DNA of 64,000 nt, from assembly GCA_020205615.1 (NCBI GenBank), contig CM035165.1, positions 30,043,544 through 30,107,543 on the forward strand, read 5' to 3'. How positions within the stretch are numbered: the first letter of the stretch is position 1; each line of letters opens with the position of its first letter. Positions 48,701 through 61,748 of the stretch are shown in pieces. Both the position numbers and the translations under genes were made by a program. The notes under the pieces are model-generated. The model was not told the origin of the DNA and made no database searches. It was given only the letters and a program-made list of their open reading frames with translations. This DNA comes from Panax quinquefolius. Lineage: Eukaryota > Streptophyta > Magnoliopsida > Apiales > Araliaceae.

Positions 48701-48749
48701 TAAATTATAAAAAATTGAATACTTTTATTTCATAAAATTCGGTCTTACA

Positions 48750-49074
48750 ATCTCCTCCTTATGAAATTTCGTCCCCGAATTTACGCACTGGTATTTCAAA
48801 GAGTCGAGAATACCTTGTTTTCATTTCGCATTCTATCTCCCCACCATCATGATTTCTCCATTGCTCATCTCCCCGATTTCGATATCATTCTAGAATACAA
48901 ACCTTCAAAACAAGGGTTAATTTAACAAATTAATATATCACATAATATCCCGATATTACGACCGACCAACAAATAAGCTTAGTAGACACACACTAAAGGA
49001 TTTTACTCATCTCCCTCCTAGTTCTAATCCCGATCTCCGCCAGTAGATCATATCCCCAAGCTCGATACTTAAAA
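48750..49074 (-). other. family C internal region 1 (325 bp, non-coding)
   Basis: The minus strand reads from primer site (49070-49058, AAGTATCGAGCTT, degraded) through non-coding sequence to the purine tract CATAAGGAGGAGAT at 48750-48763. No open frame. Confidence 0.75.
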
Positions 49075-52000
49075 TGTAACGAATTCCCAAAATAGGTCCA
49101 TTCCATCCAACCCATTCTCGAGTCGCCAAATATATGGTACGAAAAAACAACTACAACTTTATTACAACAATTGTCGTAAAAAAATACAACAACACATATT
49201 TTGTGAGTTTTGATACCAATATATACCAAATGTAACTCGACACCAACTTGGATAACACGCCACCATGACACCTTACATAAAGGTATACCAAAAAAACTGC
49301 TTTTAGAAATTAGAATCTTTGGGAAGTGCTCAAGAAACCTTCGTATACGGGAGGCCATGCTTTTAGGTTACGGTAGATATCATATGGCCACGTAATTATC
49401 CTTGGTCAATCTAATAGACCCCAAAGAAAAACGAGAAGATTACTATCATATTCTTCCCAATGGCGAGTCTTCTTCGATCTATCATTATCTCCACTGCCTC
49501 AAATTGAGAATTATACTCAAACAAAAACACCAAGATCATATAGTAGTGCTCAGAAATATACTCAAAGAAGTGGATGAGCACAACCATGTCTTATGATAAC
49601 ACGAGTTTCAGTATGTCATTAGACATCTCAGATGATAGTGACAAAACACCCTTCCAAAGTCAGGGTTCGCCACCCTATTTAATTCACCAAAATAACTATT
49701 AAATGATGTATAAAATACAACACACTAAAGCCCTCAATAAAATTATTTTCATACTCTTTAGTGAGAACCTCAACAACTATAGACCACCGCTCTATTCCCT
49801 TGTTATCTCCGCCAACCCAAATACACACTTTTATTACCCCGAAAGGAATCAGAAACAAAAGGGTGAGCACAACTAGCTCAAGAAAGAATATTATGACTAA
49901 AGATAAATAAATTATCAATAGTCTTCATCAAGAATAAATCGTAGATTTAGAACATACGGTAGATGATAAAACTTTTCAACCATAGTTGCAAATGAACGAG
50001 CAATCCATTAAAAGAGTCAAATAGACTATAAAGTCTATTGTCTTCCACGCTAAAAGTCCACCAACAATGTTTTATCCTCGTAACATCAATCAACAGCCTT
50101 TTCCACAATCATATGAATAACTCATAATCATAATTGTGATTCTAAATTCTCTTCTCATCCAGATCGAAGATAATTTTCATCACCGCCTTTACCCAAAACA
50201 TCAAATATCATGGTTATACCAAATCACGCCTCGCTCATAATCATACTAATAAATTCATCTTTGCACCACTCAGTCAAAGATATTCATCAACAGCTCATCT
50301 TTACACTACAAAGCAAAAGATATTCAACAACAAAAGTCATCTTCAGATTACGGCCAAAGATATTCATCAATAATTCATCTTGCACTACCTACAAAGCAAA
50401 GATATTCAACAACAGTCATCTTCAGACACGAGCCAAAGATATTCATCAATAATTCATCTTTGCACTACAAAGCAAAGATATTCAACAACAGTCATCTTTG
50501 ACACGAGCCAAAGATATTCATCAATAATTCATCTTTGCACTACAAAGCAAAGATATTCAACAACAAAATCATCTTCATCAATCAATAATTCATCTTCAGA
50601 CTACAAAGCAAAGATATTCAACAATGTCATCTTCATCTTTGCATTACGAGCCAAAGATATTCATATATCAAAGAAATACATAATCATTTCGTGGTTATAT
50701 AACAATAATTATAACCATGTCGATCAATTCACCTTTGCACTTAAGCTAAAAATATTCAATTGTAAATTCAATGGTCATGATCATACCAAATAACAATTCA
50801 ACTTTTTCACCATCGCCAAAGAGAACCTATAGTCACGATCATACCAATAATCTACCCATCTTTACACTCAAGTCAAAGAGAAATATCATCATTAGGTTTA
50901 TAAGAATGTTATATAAAAAATATATAATCAAAACATGGTTTTAATTTCAAGAGTAAGATTCATAAATCAACGATAATTTGGTCGAGAAGAAACCAATTTG
51001 TCGTGAATAAGACTCGTCGATTCATACATAAGACCGTGATACGCATAAGAACTCCCGATACCTAAAAGATAAAGTTTCATAATAAAATTCATATCCATAT
51101 TTATAACACCTTAATCCAAATGTTATAAATCACTTAGAAATCTCATAATCTAATATTATTAATATTACAATAATATTTTAATCATTTCTAAAACTTATAA
51201 ACAATTTAATTAAATTGTTTACACTTTACTAATTAATGCATTTAATCATCATAAAATGCCAAACTCATAAGATTTCATCACCAATAACCAAAACCCTCAT
51301 CAAAAATCTGCATATACCTCATATATGATTCTCAAACCATAAAATCATATTTTCCAATTTTCTTACTTCACATAACATATTTAATTCATTTACTCATAAC
51401 TAGAATATTTTCATGAAAATACCAAATCAGTTCCAAAAATATTTCTTTTCTGGGATTTAGCATAACATAGTCCCATATTGAATATATATTTTTCTCAAAA
51501 TTTTAAAAATTCATTTACTATTTTTCATATGGCCAAAACCACCGAATATTTAAACATTTATCATAAATTATACTTTTATCCAAAAATTCTGAAATTAATA
51601 CGGTATACTGATATTATATAGATGTACTCCCAATAAAAATTTCATCAATTTTGGAGTTAATCACAAGGAGTTATAAATAGTTACTTTTAAAATAGTCTTT
51701 TTCTCATAAAATCCATAACTCCTATCTATACATCCAAAAATCGCCATTTTTGGACACAATCTACAAAACTCATCAAAATATCATTTCAAATTTTTCCAGA
51801 ATTTTTGAAGGTCCGGAAAAATTTCAAACTAAAACATAATAACCCTTAAAATCTCTTTTACTATCCCTTACCTCAAAAGAGCAAAGATTTCGACCGAATA
51901 ACGCCGAATCTAACTTGCACCGTAGATAGAAATACTCAAAGTATACTCAAAATACTCACAAGAATACGCCGATAATATAGAGAGAGAAAACTTCAGCTTA

Positions 52001-53227
52001 CAGTGTGATTTTCAATTCTAACCTAAGACCCTATTTATAGAAAAAACGCTAGAACACCAAAGCGTAAAAATTTAATAAAATATTAATATAATATATATTA
52101 AATTCCTAAGCCCACTCTGACCATCTGACCATCTGAATTCAGCCACTAATAATGACAAAAAAAAAAAAACGTTTTTGTTATTAAAATTAATTAAAACTTT
52201 CAAAATCAATTATTTTTTCAACTTCTAACTTCAATAATTCATAATAAATAGCTCTTTTATCAGAAAATTCGAATCTCATGAGTTTTTATAGGAAATTCAA
52301 TTCTCTACAACTTTTCAGAAGAAAGTTTTTCCAAATTCCAAACAAAAATTGACCGAAATCACACAAACGGACGATTTTACAAAGCTATAATCAAATTTCA
52401 CCAAGAAATGGGGTCCACCGACACACAAAACATGTTTTAAACATTTATTGTAACAAAATATATTTCTTCCTCCTCATATACTCATATATTCCACATTCAT
52501 CGTAAAAATATCACCATTAATATATTATTAAAATAATATATTTAAATGAATTATTTTATCGTAAAAAGATAAAATATTAATTTTCAACAATTGTCACTTT
52601 TTAAAATTTTTCCATCTATATCCACATAAAATAAATATTTTCTCATCATAAAAATCAATAATTAATTATTCACAAATAATATTACATAATCACAATATTG
52701 ACAACCAGTGCGCTCCTGTGAAAGAGGGGCTTCCAATAAGAATTTCTCCTCATCAAGCGCAAGCAATTAGTGACCAAACCTCTCCTTAGATGTAACTTTC
52801 TAGACATCGCCAATAATGTTATCCAATAATATTATTCAGATAATATGAATTATTGTCTGATAATGGAAAATATCGTACGTGATAATTATCAAACAACAAT
52901 AATATAAAATATCAACGTAGCAATTATCAATCAATAAAATATAATATCGAATAAAGAATTACCGTAATAATTATCGAGTAATGCCTTCACGAAAAAAAAA
53001 AATTATCATGCTTCATGAATAGTACTCGTGAATAAGAACTCGTGAATAAGAACTCGTCGTGAATAAGAACTCATGAATAAGAATCTCGTGAATAAGAATC
53101 TCGTGAATAAGAACTCGTGAATAAGAACTCATGAATAAGAACTCATGAATAGTAACTCATGAATAGTAATATGAATAGTAATTATAAAAAATTGAATACT
53201 TTTATTTCATAAAATTCGGGTCTTACA
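49075..53227 (-). repeat. Family C LTR 2
   Basis: 4153 bp, TGTAACG to GGGTCTTACA, collinear with LTRs 1 and 3; ~60-bp array 50255-50670, TATA box 52031-52039 (minus), 14-bp array 53024-53175. Confidence 0.85.
52031..52039 (-). promoter_or_regulatory. TATA box of family C LTR 2
   Basis: TATAAATAG on the minus strand at the same LTR position as 47549. Confidence 0.6.
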
Positions 53228-53557
53228 ATCTCCTCCTTATGAAATTTCGTCCCCGAAATTTACGCACTTCGTATTTCAAAGAGTCGAGAATACCTTGTTT
53301 TCATTTCGCATTCTATCTCCCCGCCATCATGATTTCTCCATTGCTCATCTCCTCGATTTCGTATATCATTCTAGAATACAAATTTTCAAAACAAGGGTTA
53401 ATTTAACAAATTAATATATCACATAATATCCCGATATTACGACCGACCAACAAATAAGCTTAGGTAGTAGACACACTAAATAAGGATTTACTCATCTCTC
53501 CTCCTAGTTCTAATCCCGATCTCCGCCAGAGATCATATCCCCAAGCTCGATACTAAA
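53228..53557 (-). other. family C internal region 2 (330 bp, non-coding)
   Basis: Nearly identical to 48750-49074, with a degraded primer site at 53554-53543 and purine tract at 53228-53241. No open frame. Confidence 0.75.
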
Positions 53558-56500
53558 TGTAACGACCCCAAATAGGTCCATTCCATCCAACCCATTCTCG
53601 AGTCGCCAAATATATGGTACGAAAAACAACTACAACTTTATTACAACAATTGTCGTGGCAAAATACAACAACACATATTTTGTGAGTTTTGATACCAATA
53701 TATACCAAATGTAACTCGACACCAACTTGATAACACGCCACCATGACACCTTACATAAAGGTACAAATAAAAACTGCTTTTAGAAATTAGAATCTTTGGG
53801 AAGTGCTCAAGAAACCTTCGTATACGGGAGGCCATGCTTTAGGTTATGGTAGATATCATATGGCCACGTAATTATCCTCGGTCAATCTAATAGACCCCAA
53901 AGAAAAACGAAAGATTACTATCATATTCTTCCCAACGGCGAGTCTTCTTCGATCTATCATTATTATCTCCACTCGCCTCAAATTGAGAATTATACTTCAA
54001 ACAAACACCAAGATCATATATAGTAGTGCTCAGAATATACTCAAAGAAGTGGATGAGCACAACCATGTCTTATGATAACACGAAGTTCAGATGTCATTAG
54101 ACATCTTGATGATAGTGACAAAACACCCTTCCAAAGTCAGTTCTCGCCACACCCTATTTAATTCACCAAAATAACTATTAAATGATGTATAAAATACAAC
54201 ACACTAAAGCCCTCAATAAAATTATTTTCATACTTTTTAGGAGAACCTCAACAACTATAGACCACCGCTCTATTCCCTTGTTATCTCCGGCCAACCCAAA
54301 TACACTTTTTATTACCCGAAAGGAATTGTGAAACAAAAGGGTGAGCACAACTAGCTCAAGAAGAATATTATGACTAAAGATAAATAAATTATCAATAGTC
54401 TTCATCAAGAATAAATCGTAGATTTAGAACATATGGTAGATGATAAAACTTTTCAACCATAGTCAGCAAATGAACGAGCAATCCATTAAAAGAGTCAAAT
54501 AGACTATAAAGTCTATTGTCTTCTCACGCTAAAAGTCCACCAACAATGTTTTATCCTCGTAACATCAATCAACAGCCTTTTCCACAATCATATGAATAAC
54601 TCATAATCATAATTGTGATTCTAAATTCTCTTCTCATCCGTGACGTAAGATAATTTTCATCACCGCCTTTACCAACATCAAATATCATGGTTATACCAAA
54701 TCACGCCTCGCTCATAATCATACTAATAAATTCATCTTTGCACCACGGGTCAAAGATATTCATCAACAGCTCATCTTTACACTACAAAGCAAAGATATTC
54801 AACAACAAAGTCATCTTTGATTACGAGCCAAAGATATTCATCAATAATTCATCTTTGCCCACAAAGCAAAGATATTCAACAACAGTCATCTTCAGCATTA
54901 CACGCCAAAGATATTCATCAATAATTCATCTTTGCACTACAAAGCAAAGATATTCAACAACAGTCATCTTCAGATTACGAGCCAAAGATATTCATCAATA
55001 ATTCATCTTTGCACTACAAAGCAAAGATATTCAACAATGTCATCTTCAGCATTACGAGCCAAAGATATTCATCATAATTCATCTTGCACTACACAAAGCC
55101 AAAGATATTCATCAATATTCATCAATTCATCTTTGCACTACAAAGCAAAGATATTCAACAACAAAATCATCTTTGCATTACGAGCCAAAGATATTCATAT
55201 ATCAAAGAAATACATAATCATTTCGTGGTTATATAACAATAATTATAACCATGTCGATCAATTCACCTTTGCACTTAAGCTAAAAATATTCAATTGTAAA
55301 TTCAATGGTCATGATCATACCACCAACAATTCAACTTTTTCACCATCGCCAAAGAGAACCCATGGTCACGATCATACCAATAATCTACCCATCTTTACAC
55401 TCAAGTCAAAGAGAAATATCATCATTAGGGTTATAAGAATGTTATATAAAAAAACAATATAATCAAAACATGGTTTTTAATTTCAAGAGTAAGATTCATA
55501 AATCAACGATAATTTGGTCGAGAAGAAACCAATTTGTCGTGAATAAGACTCAGATTCATACATAATACCGTGATACGCATAAAGAACTCCTCGATACCTA
55601 AAAGATAAAGTTTCATAATAAAATTCATATCCATATTTATAACACCTTAATCCAAATGTTATAAATCACTTAGAAATCTCATAATCTAATATTATTAATA
55701 TTACAATAATATTTTAATCATTTCTAAAACTTATAAACAATTTAATTAAATTGTTTACACTTTACTAATTAATGCATTTAATCATCATAAAATGCCAAAC
55801 TCATAAAATTTCATCACCAATAACCAAAACCTCATCAAAAATCTGTATATACCTCATATATGATTCTCAAACCATAAAATCATATTTTCCAATTTTCTTA
55901 CTTCACATAACATATTTAATTCATTTACTCATAACTAGAATATTTTCATGAAAAATACCAAATCAGTTCCAAAAATATTTCTTTTCTGGGATTTAGTATA
56001 ACATAGTCCCATATTGAATATATATTTTTCTCAAAATTTTAAAATTCATTTACTATTTTTCATATGGCCAAAACCACCGAATATTTAAACATTTATCATA
56101 AATTATACTTTTATCCAAAAATTCTGAAATTAATACGGTATACTGATATTATATAGATGTACTCCCAATAAAAATTTCATCAATTTTGGAGTTAATCACA
56201 AGGAGTTATAAGCTAGTTACTTTTAAAATAGTCTTTTCTCATAAAATCCATAACTCCTAATCTATACATCCAAAATCGCCATTTTGGACACAATCTACAA
56301 AACTCATCAAAATATCATTTCAAATTTTTCCAGAATTTTTGAAGGTCCAGAAAAATACAAAACTAAAAACATAATCACCCTTAAAATCTCTTTACTATCC
56401 CTTACCTCAAAAGAGCAAAGATTTCGACCGAATAACGCCGAATCTAATCTTGCACCGTATAGAGAAATACTCAAAGTATACTCAAAATACTCACAAGAAT

Positions 56501-57690
56501 ACGCTCGATAATATAGAGAGAGAAAACTCAGCTTCGTGTGATTTTCAATTCTAACCTAAGACCCTATTTATAGAAAACGCTAGAACACAAAAGTTATAAA
56601 ATTTAATAAAATATTAATATAATATATATTAAATTCCTAAGCCCACTCTGACCATCTGACCATCTGAATTCAGCCACTAATAATGACAAAAACAAAAAAA
56701 CGTTTTTGTTATTAAAATTAATTAAAACTTTCAAAAATCAATTATTTTAAACTTCTAACTTCAATAATTCATAATAAATAGCCCTTTTATCAGAAAATTC
56801 AATCTCATGAGTTTTTTATAGGAAATTCAATTCTCTACAACTTTGCAGAAGAAAGTTTTTCCAAATTCCAAACAAAAATTGACCGAATCCACAAACGGAT
56901 TTATTTTACAAAAGCTATAATCAAATTTCAACCAAGAAATGGGGTCCACCGACACACATTAACATGTTTTAAAACATTTATTGTAACAAAAATATTCTTC
57001 CTCCTCATATACTCATATATTCCACATTCATCGTAAAAATATCACCATTAATATATTATTAAAATAATATATTTAAATGAATTATTTTATCGTAAAAGAT
57101 AAAATATTAATTTTCAACAATTGTCACTTTAAAATTTTTCCATCTATATCCACATAAAATAAATATTTTCTCTCATCATAAAAATCAATAATTAATTATT
57201 CACAAATAATATTACATAATCACAATATTGACAACCGTGCGCTTCCTCAGAAAGTTAGGGGCTTTCCAATAAGAATTTCTCCTCATCACAAGCCATTAAA
57301 AGTGACCAAACCTCTCCTTAGACAGAACTTTCTAGACATCGCCAATAATGTTATCCAATAATATTATTCAGATAATATGAATTATTGTCTCGATAATGGA
57401 AAATATCGTACGTGATAATTATCAAACAACAATAATATAAAATATCAACGTAGCAATTATCAATCAATAAAATATAATATCAATAAAGAATTACCGTAAT
57501 GCTTATCGAGTAATGCCTTCACGAAAAAAAAAAAATTATCATGCTTCATGAATAATAGTACTCGTGAATAAGAATCGTGAATAAGAATCATGAATAAGAA
57601 CTCGTGAATAAGAACTCATGAATAAGAATCGTGAATAAGAACTCATGAATAAGAACTCATGAATAAGAACTCATGAATAGTACTCGCACT
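53558..57690 (-). repeat. Family C LTR 3, truncated
   Basis: Starts TGTAACGACCCC and is collinear with LTR 2 through the 14-bp array (57550-57685), but the terminal ~60 bp ending GGGTCTTACA are absent where the hAT element begins. TATA box 56564-56572 (minus). Confidence 0.8.
56564..56572 (-). promoter_or_regulatory. TATA box of family C LTR 3
   Basis: TATAAATAG on the minus strand, same context as the other two copies. Confidence 0.6.
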
Positions 57691-58600
57691 AACAATCAGC
57701 CCCGCGTATGTGGCGGTTTTAGGTGGGTTGAATAACCAAATTTACTGATTCCGTTTTGGTTACTAGCCAAAATTGCACGCATAAAACCGAAATTGCACCA
57801 TGCGTGTGTATGTATGTATTATCTCTAGTAAATTCTAAAGTTACTTTTCACTTGAACACGCTTAGAGAAAACCCCAGTCTTATATTGTCATTTTTTCACC
57901 AATTGAAAGAAGATTTTAGAGGTTATAGTGTCAGAAATTAAGCAAATGGGTTTTGAAATTTTGAATTTGTTTGATGCGTTATTGGAGGGGCTTATAGCTG
58001 AGGGGCCAAATTCGTTAGTCGAGCACTTGATGCATTGGTTAAGGTCAATGCTATAATAGTAATAGTCTAATAGATTATTTTTCAAATTAGGTATAGTTAT
58101 GATTATATTCTATAAGTCCTCCCACAATATATATGATTGAATTTCATTCTATCTAACCTTCTTGCTTGTTATCGAATATATGGTCTCCATTGTTTTATAT
58201 AGCGTATGTTTTTATTTTAAATCATCATTCCTTTATTATAAACTAAAACTATTTTATGTGTCTCATTGTTCTATGATTTGATGGTGAATTTGACATATTT
58301 GGCAGAAGGAACTTTAGTTCTATGCTTGATATTATTCTCATTGCCAACTATGTCACTAAGTTAATTGATCGATGTAAGTTATATGTTAAATTTTATTGAA
58401 GGCTTAGACTTTTTTATTATTTCAATTGGTTTTGTAACCAAAACCGCACCAATTAAAACCGCATCTCACACTTTAAAATCGCTTCGCACCAAGCACAAGC
58501 GATTTCGTGTGTGATTTTTAATTTTTTCAAACCGCACCTAAGTGGTTTCGGGTGCGGGTTGGACTTCAAACCGCACCAAACCGCACCATGCTTACCCCTA
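57690..58600. mobile_element. non-autonomous hAT element with GGTGCGGTTT subterminal repeats
   Basis: The right end reads ACCGCACCATGCTTACCCCTA. Subterminal AAACCGCACC motifs occur at least five times at 58440-58590 and a degenerate inverse (TATGTGGCGGTTTTAGGTGG) at 57708-57730. The middle is AT-rich with one small coding-like frame (57908-58056). Left terminus and target duplication are unclear. Confidence 0.6.
57908..58056 (+). other. short coding-like frame inside the hAT element, not recognised
   Basis: A 48-codon frame without its own clear start reads '..EIKQMGFEILNLFDALLEG' and 'NSLVEHLMHWLRSML', then TAA. Its amphipathic, Leu-rich composition is unlike the surrounding AT-rich translation, so it may be a captured exon fragment. 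No family recognised; chance is possible. Confidence 0.25.
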
Positions 58601-58802
58601 ATAGCAATTGGATCGATCTTTGGTGATTCCTAGTAGGATTTGAATGCTTTTAAACCTAACTTTGAGAGAGGATCTTCAAGTATAAAAGGAAGAAAGTTGA
58701 GACTAACAAGATATAAATTTTGACGCAATCTTTGAGACAGAGTTGGAGATTTTGATTGGGAGATTTCAGCAGAAGCACTTGAAGATTACAATTGGGGATT
58801 GG
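58601..58802 (+). other. sequence flanking the solo LTR, possible older gypsy LTR or leader
   Basis: Non-repetitive in this window; ends ATTACAATTGGGGATTGG, the left flank of the solo LTR. Together with 61749-62560 it may be a degraded gypsy LTR that received the solo LTR. Weak. Confidence 0.25.
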
Positions 58803-59866
58803 TGTAAGACCCTAACTTTTTAAATAAAGATTAAATTTTCTAGAAATATATTTTTGAATATTATGGTGTGGATTTGATATAATGTTATAGTTGTGGGTAA
58901 CATTTACAAATTTTGCAAAGTACGCAAGTTGTTATATAATATTCGATTGGTCGGGGAATATTCGTTTTAACAGGGAATATTCGTACAACAAAACAATCAT
59001 TGGTGGACCCCCACAATAGAATTATTGTCGAATTGAGAAAACGACAAAAATACTTTATGAAAATAATGGCGGAAGTTTTACCGTTAACTGTTCAACTACC
59101 CGGTAGTAAAAGTACAGTAATACGCGTGTGGTTGCATAGTAGCACACGGTATTGATTATTGATTTTTACGTGAGAAGTCACTCAGTTATACTCAATTATT
59201 GCTACAGTAATTGCTGCATCATATCTCTCATATTATTGATTCGATAATTGTCATAGTATCATCTGCATAATATGTTATTTTATTAAATGAATAATTGAAA
59301 CGACAAAGTTATTTATATCATTAAATTGCAATATTTACAATGTCTAAAAGTTCTGTCAAGGAGAGGTTTGGTCACCTAATTGCGCTACGCACTAATAGGG
59401 AGAAATCCTTATTGAAAGCCCCTCTTTCTCACAGAACGAACTTCGGTTGATAAATATTGTGAGTTATAATATTAATGATGATTGTTATTAAAATTGAAGT
59501 TGTGTTCGAGTTGAATTTGGAGACGCGGACGTGATATTTGAGTCCTAACGATGAAATTAGTAAAATAGTCTATAAACACAAAATTTTCCTAATTCACTAT
59601 TTGTCAAAAAGTCAACAATTGACTTTTTCTAAAAAGTCAAACTTCGAAATTTCAAAATTTATATTTTGATAAAATGGTTTCATTGTGTTGGAATTATTTG
59701 TGTTAGTGAAAATCGACAATTATTTTGATAATAATTGATGTCTGGAGGTTATATTGACCAATTGGGTATTTAACAGGATAAATGAGCAATTGATTGCTAT
59801 TATTTAACATGATTATAACTATTTGTTCACATGTGTATACTATTGTTTCACATTCTTGTTACTATT

Positions 59867-60100
59867 AGGGGAGTTGGTGCAAGATTGATAATACTTGCAT
59901 GACTAAGTTAAAAATGGAGGTATAGATGGAGGTACTATACTGTAATTCGTATTTTCACATGTCTAGAACTATTGATTCACATAATTTACTATTGAATCAC
60001 ATTATTTACTATTAGGGGAGGTGGTGCAAGTTTGATAATACTTTCATGACTAAATTAAAAATAAAGGAAAAGTTAAAGGTATTGTACTGTAATTTTTCGA
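59867..60100 (+). repeat. two ~145-bp repeats in the solo LTR U3
   Basis: ATTAGGGGAG(T/G)TGGTGCAAG recurs at 59867 and 60010, each followed by TTGATAATACTT.CATGACTAA and a TACTGTAATT end. Upstream-of-TATA position as in other families' arrays. Confidence 0.75.
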
Positions 60101-60136
60101 GCCCCAAAACGTGCAATTATCGAAACTATATTTTTC

Positions 60137-60145
60137 TATAAATAG
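60137..60145 (+). promoter_or_regulatory. TATA box of the solo LTR
   Basis: TATAAATAG followed by AGCTCATTCTTCC and a GAGAGAAATTATAGAAAG leader. Confidence 0.6.
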
Positions 60146-61748
60146 AAGCTCATTCTTCCTTCATTTATCACCAATTCACAAAAGCTTTAGAGCGATTATT
60201 ATAGAGAGAAATTATAGAAAGAAGAAGAGAAGTCTGCTACGTCACTATTCCAGTATCCAGTTTTTCTAAGGTAGTGAGTATTATTTCTTTCTTATCCATG
60301 AAGAGAACTTTTGTTATTCCATTCTTTATTATTCTGTTGGAAAAACCTGTATATGCGGGCTACCCTATACTTGGTGAAATTCTTCTGTTGTTCAATTCTT
60401 TATCATTCTGTTGGAACATCCTATCTGTGCGTTCTGCGCCGGACCTGGTTCTGTCTTTATTATTCTGATGGATTATCATGTCTGTGCTTTTTACGTTGGA
60501 CCTGATTTCGTCTTTATTATTCTGTTGGAATATCCCGTCTGTGCATTTTACGCCAGACCTGATTTCGTCTTTATTATTTTGTTGGAATATCCTGTCAAGG
60601 CGCTTAACGGCGGACTGATTCGATTCCGTTATTTATTTTCTCTCGTTGAATAACTCGTGTGGTCTATCGCATGCCTGGTGATTTCTTTTGTTATTCCATT
60701 CCTTATTATACTCGGTTGGTTAAAGTTTTGACTTCTATACTCTATGAAATTAGTGGAATATCCTTGATATTTGCGCTTCATCCAAAGATATCTTTTCATG
60801 GAAATATTCTTCCGAGCATTCTTGAATTTTACTCTACAAAGAAGTATCATGTTGACAATTTGGACGTTATTAGTTCCGGATAAATTAATTCTTGAACTTC
60901 TTTTATTGAATTCTTATATTATTGTCATCATCCTCATGTTTATATTTTGTTGAAAGTCATCATGGCCTATAAAGGCATAGATGGACTTGGTATGATTATG
61001 ACTAAGGATTATTCGGTGTAATCATGGCCAAAATGTTACAAATGATGTGGAAAAAGTCCTCATTGGCACGTAGAGCATTGATGGACAATTGTTGGCATGA
61101 TCGTGACTATTATTCAATACACAAATATTCTTGGCCCAGTAAAGGTATGGATAATTGTGGTCGTGATACTAAAGAATATCCTCGTCAGAAAGTGCAGGGG
61201 TGATTCGATGATGTGGATTATTTATTAAGTTGAGTCCCAGCGATAAAAGTGATGAAAAACCTTCTAACTCATAAAAGATAGTAGATTTTATTCTCTACTT
61301 GACTCTTTTAATGGATTTCTTGTTTCGCTGCAGTTAAACTTGATGGTTGTTATATTGTATCAGTTTAACACTGTTGAAGTCTAACGATAATATATTCTGC
61401 ATTATCTTAGTCATAATATTTCCTACTGGGCTAGTTGAGCTCACCCTTTTACTTTTATTGTTCTCTTCAGGAAATGAGAACGTAGCAGGGACTAGTCGGG
61501 GAACGGAGTGACGAATTAGATGATAGCATTAGTAGTCCTCACTATTCAGTGAAATAGTGGAAAATAAATGTAATAATATTGAATTTGAGTTTGTATATTG
61601 TCTAGACGACAATATTTGTATTAAAACTCACAGCTTATATTTTGTCGTTCTTTACACGACAGTTGTATAATTAAGTTGTATTTGTATTCTGTACCATGTA
61701 TTTGACGACTCAGAATAGGTGATGTATACCTATTTTGGGGGCGTCACA

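Larger units (their letters stand above)
44521..48749 (-). repeat. Family C LTR 1
   Basis: Contains a ~60-bp array (45715-46190), a block homologous to family A block X (46600-47300), TATA box (47549-47557, minus), a 14-bp array (48528-48700) and ends CGGTCTTACA. Confidence 0.8.
44521..57690 (-). mobile_element. Family C minus-strand array: three ~4.2-kb LTRs with 325-330-bp internals
   Basis: On the plus strand each LTR runs from TGTAACGACCCCAAATAGG to GGGTCTTACA: 44521-48749 (left end damaged), 49075-53227 and 53558-~57690 (right ~60 bp missing). The spacers 48750-49074 and 53228-53557 each carry, on the minus strand, a Met-type primer site next to one LTR and the tract CATAAGGAGGAGAT next to the other. 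Each spacer is therefore a complete, protein-less internal region. The minus strand is the sense strand. No target duplication could be paired. Confidence 0.8.
58803..61748 (+). mobile_element. Family D solo LTR with ATTGG target duplication
   Basis: 2946 bp from TGTAAGACCCTAAC to GGGGGCGTCACA, flanked by ATTGG (58798-58802 and 61749-61753). No primer site or purine tract follows, so it is a solo LTR. U3 has a C-type block (59355-59440, reverse match to GAAAGAGGGGCTTTCCAATA at 48236) and two ~145-bp repeats (59867-60100). TATA box 60137, A-type TTATTC hairpin array (60305-60655) and shared distal part follow. Confidence 0.85.

Noticed and set aside
48993..49918. Minus-strand open frames at the LTR/internal junction of family C (also 53553-54408)
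   Set aside because: They cross the primer site and LTR end and are not preserved between the two copies; no domain recognised.
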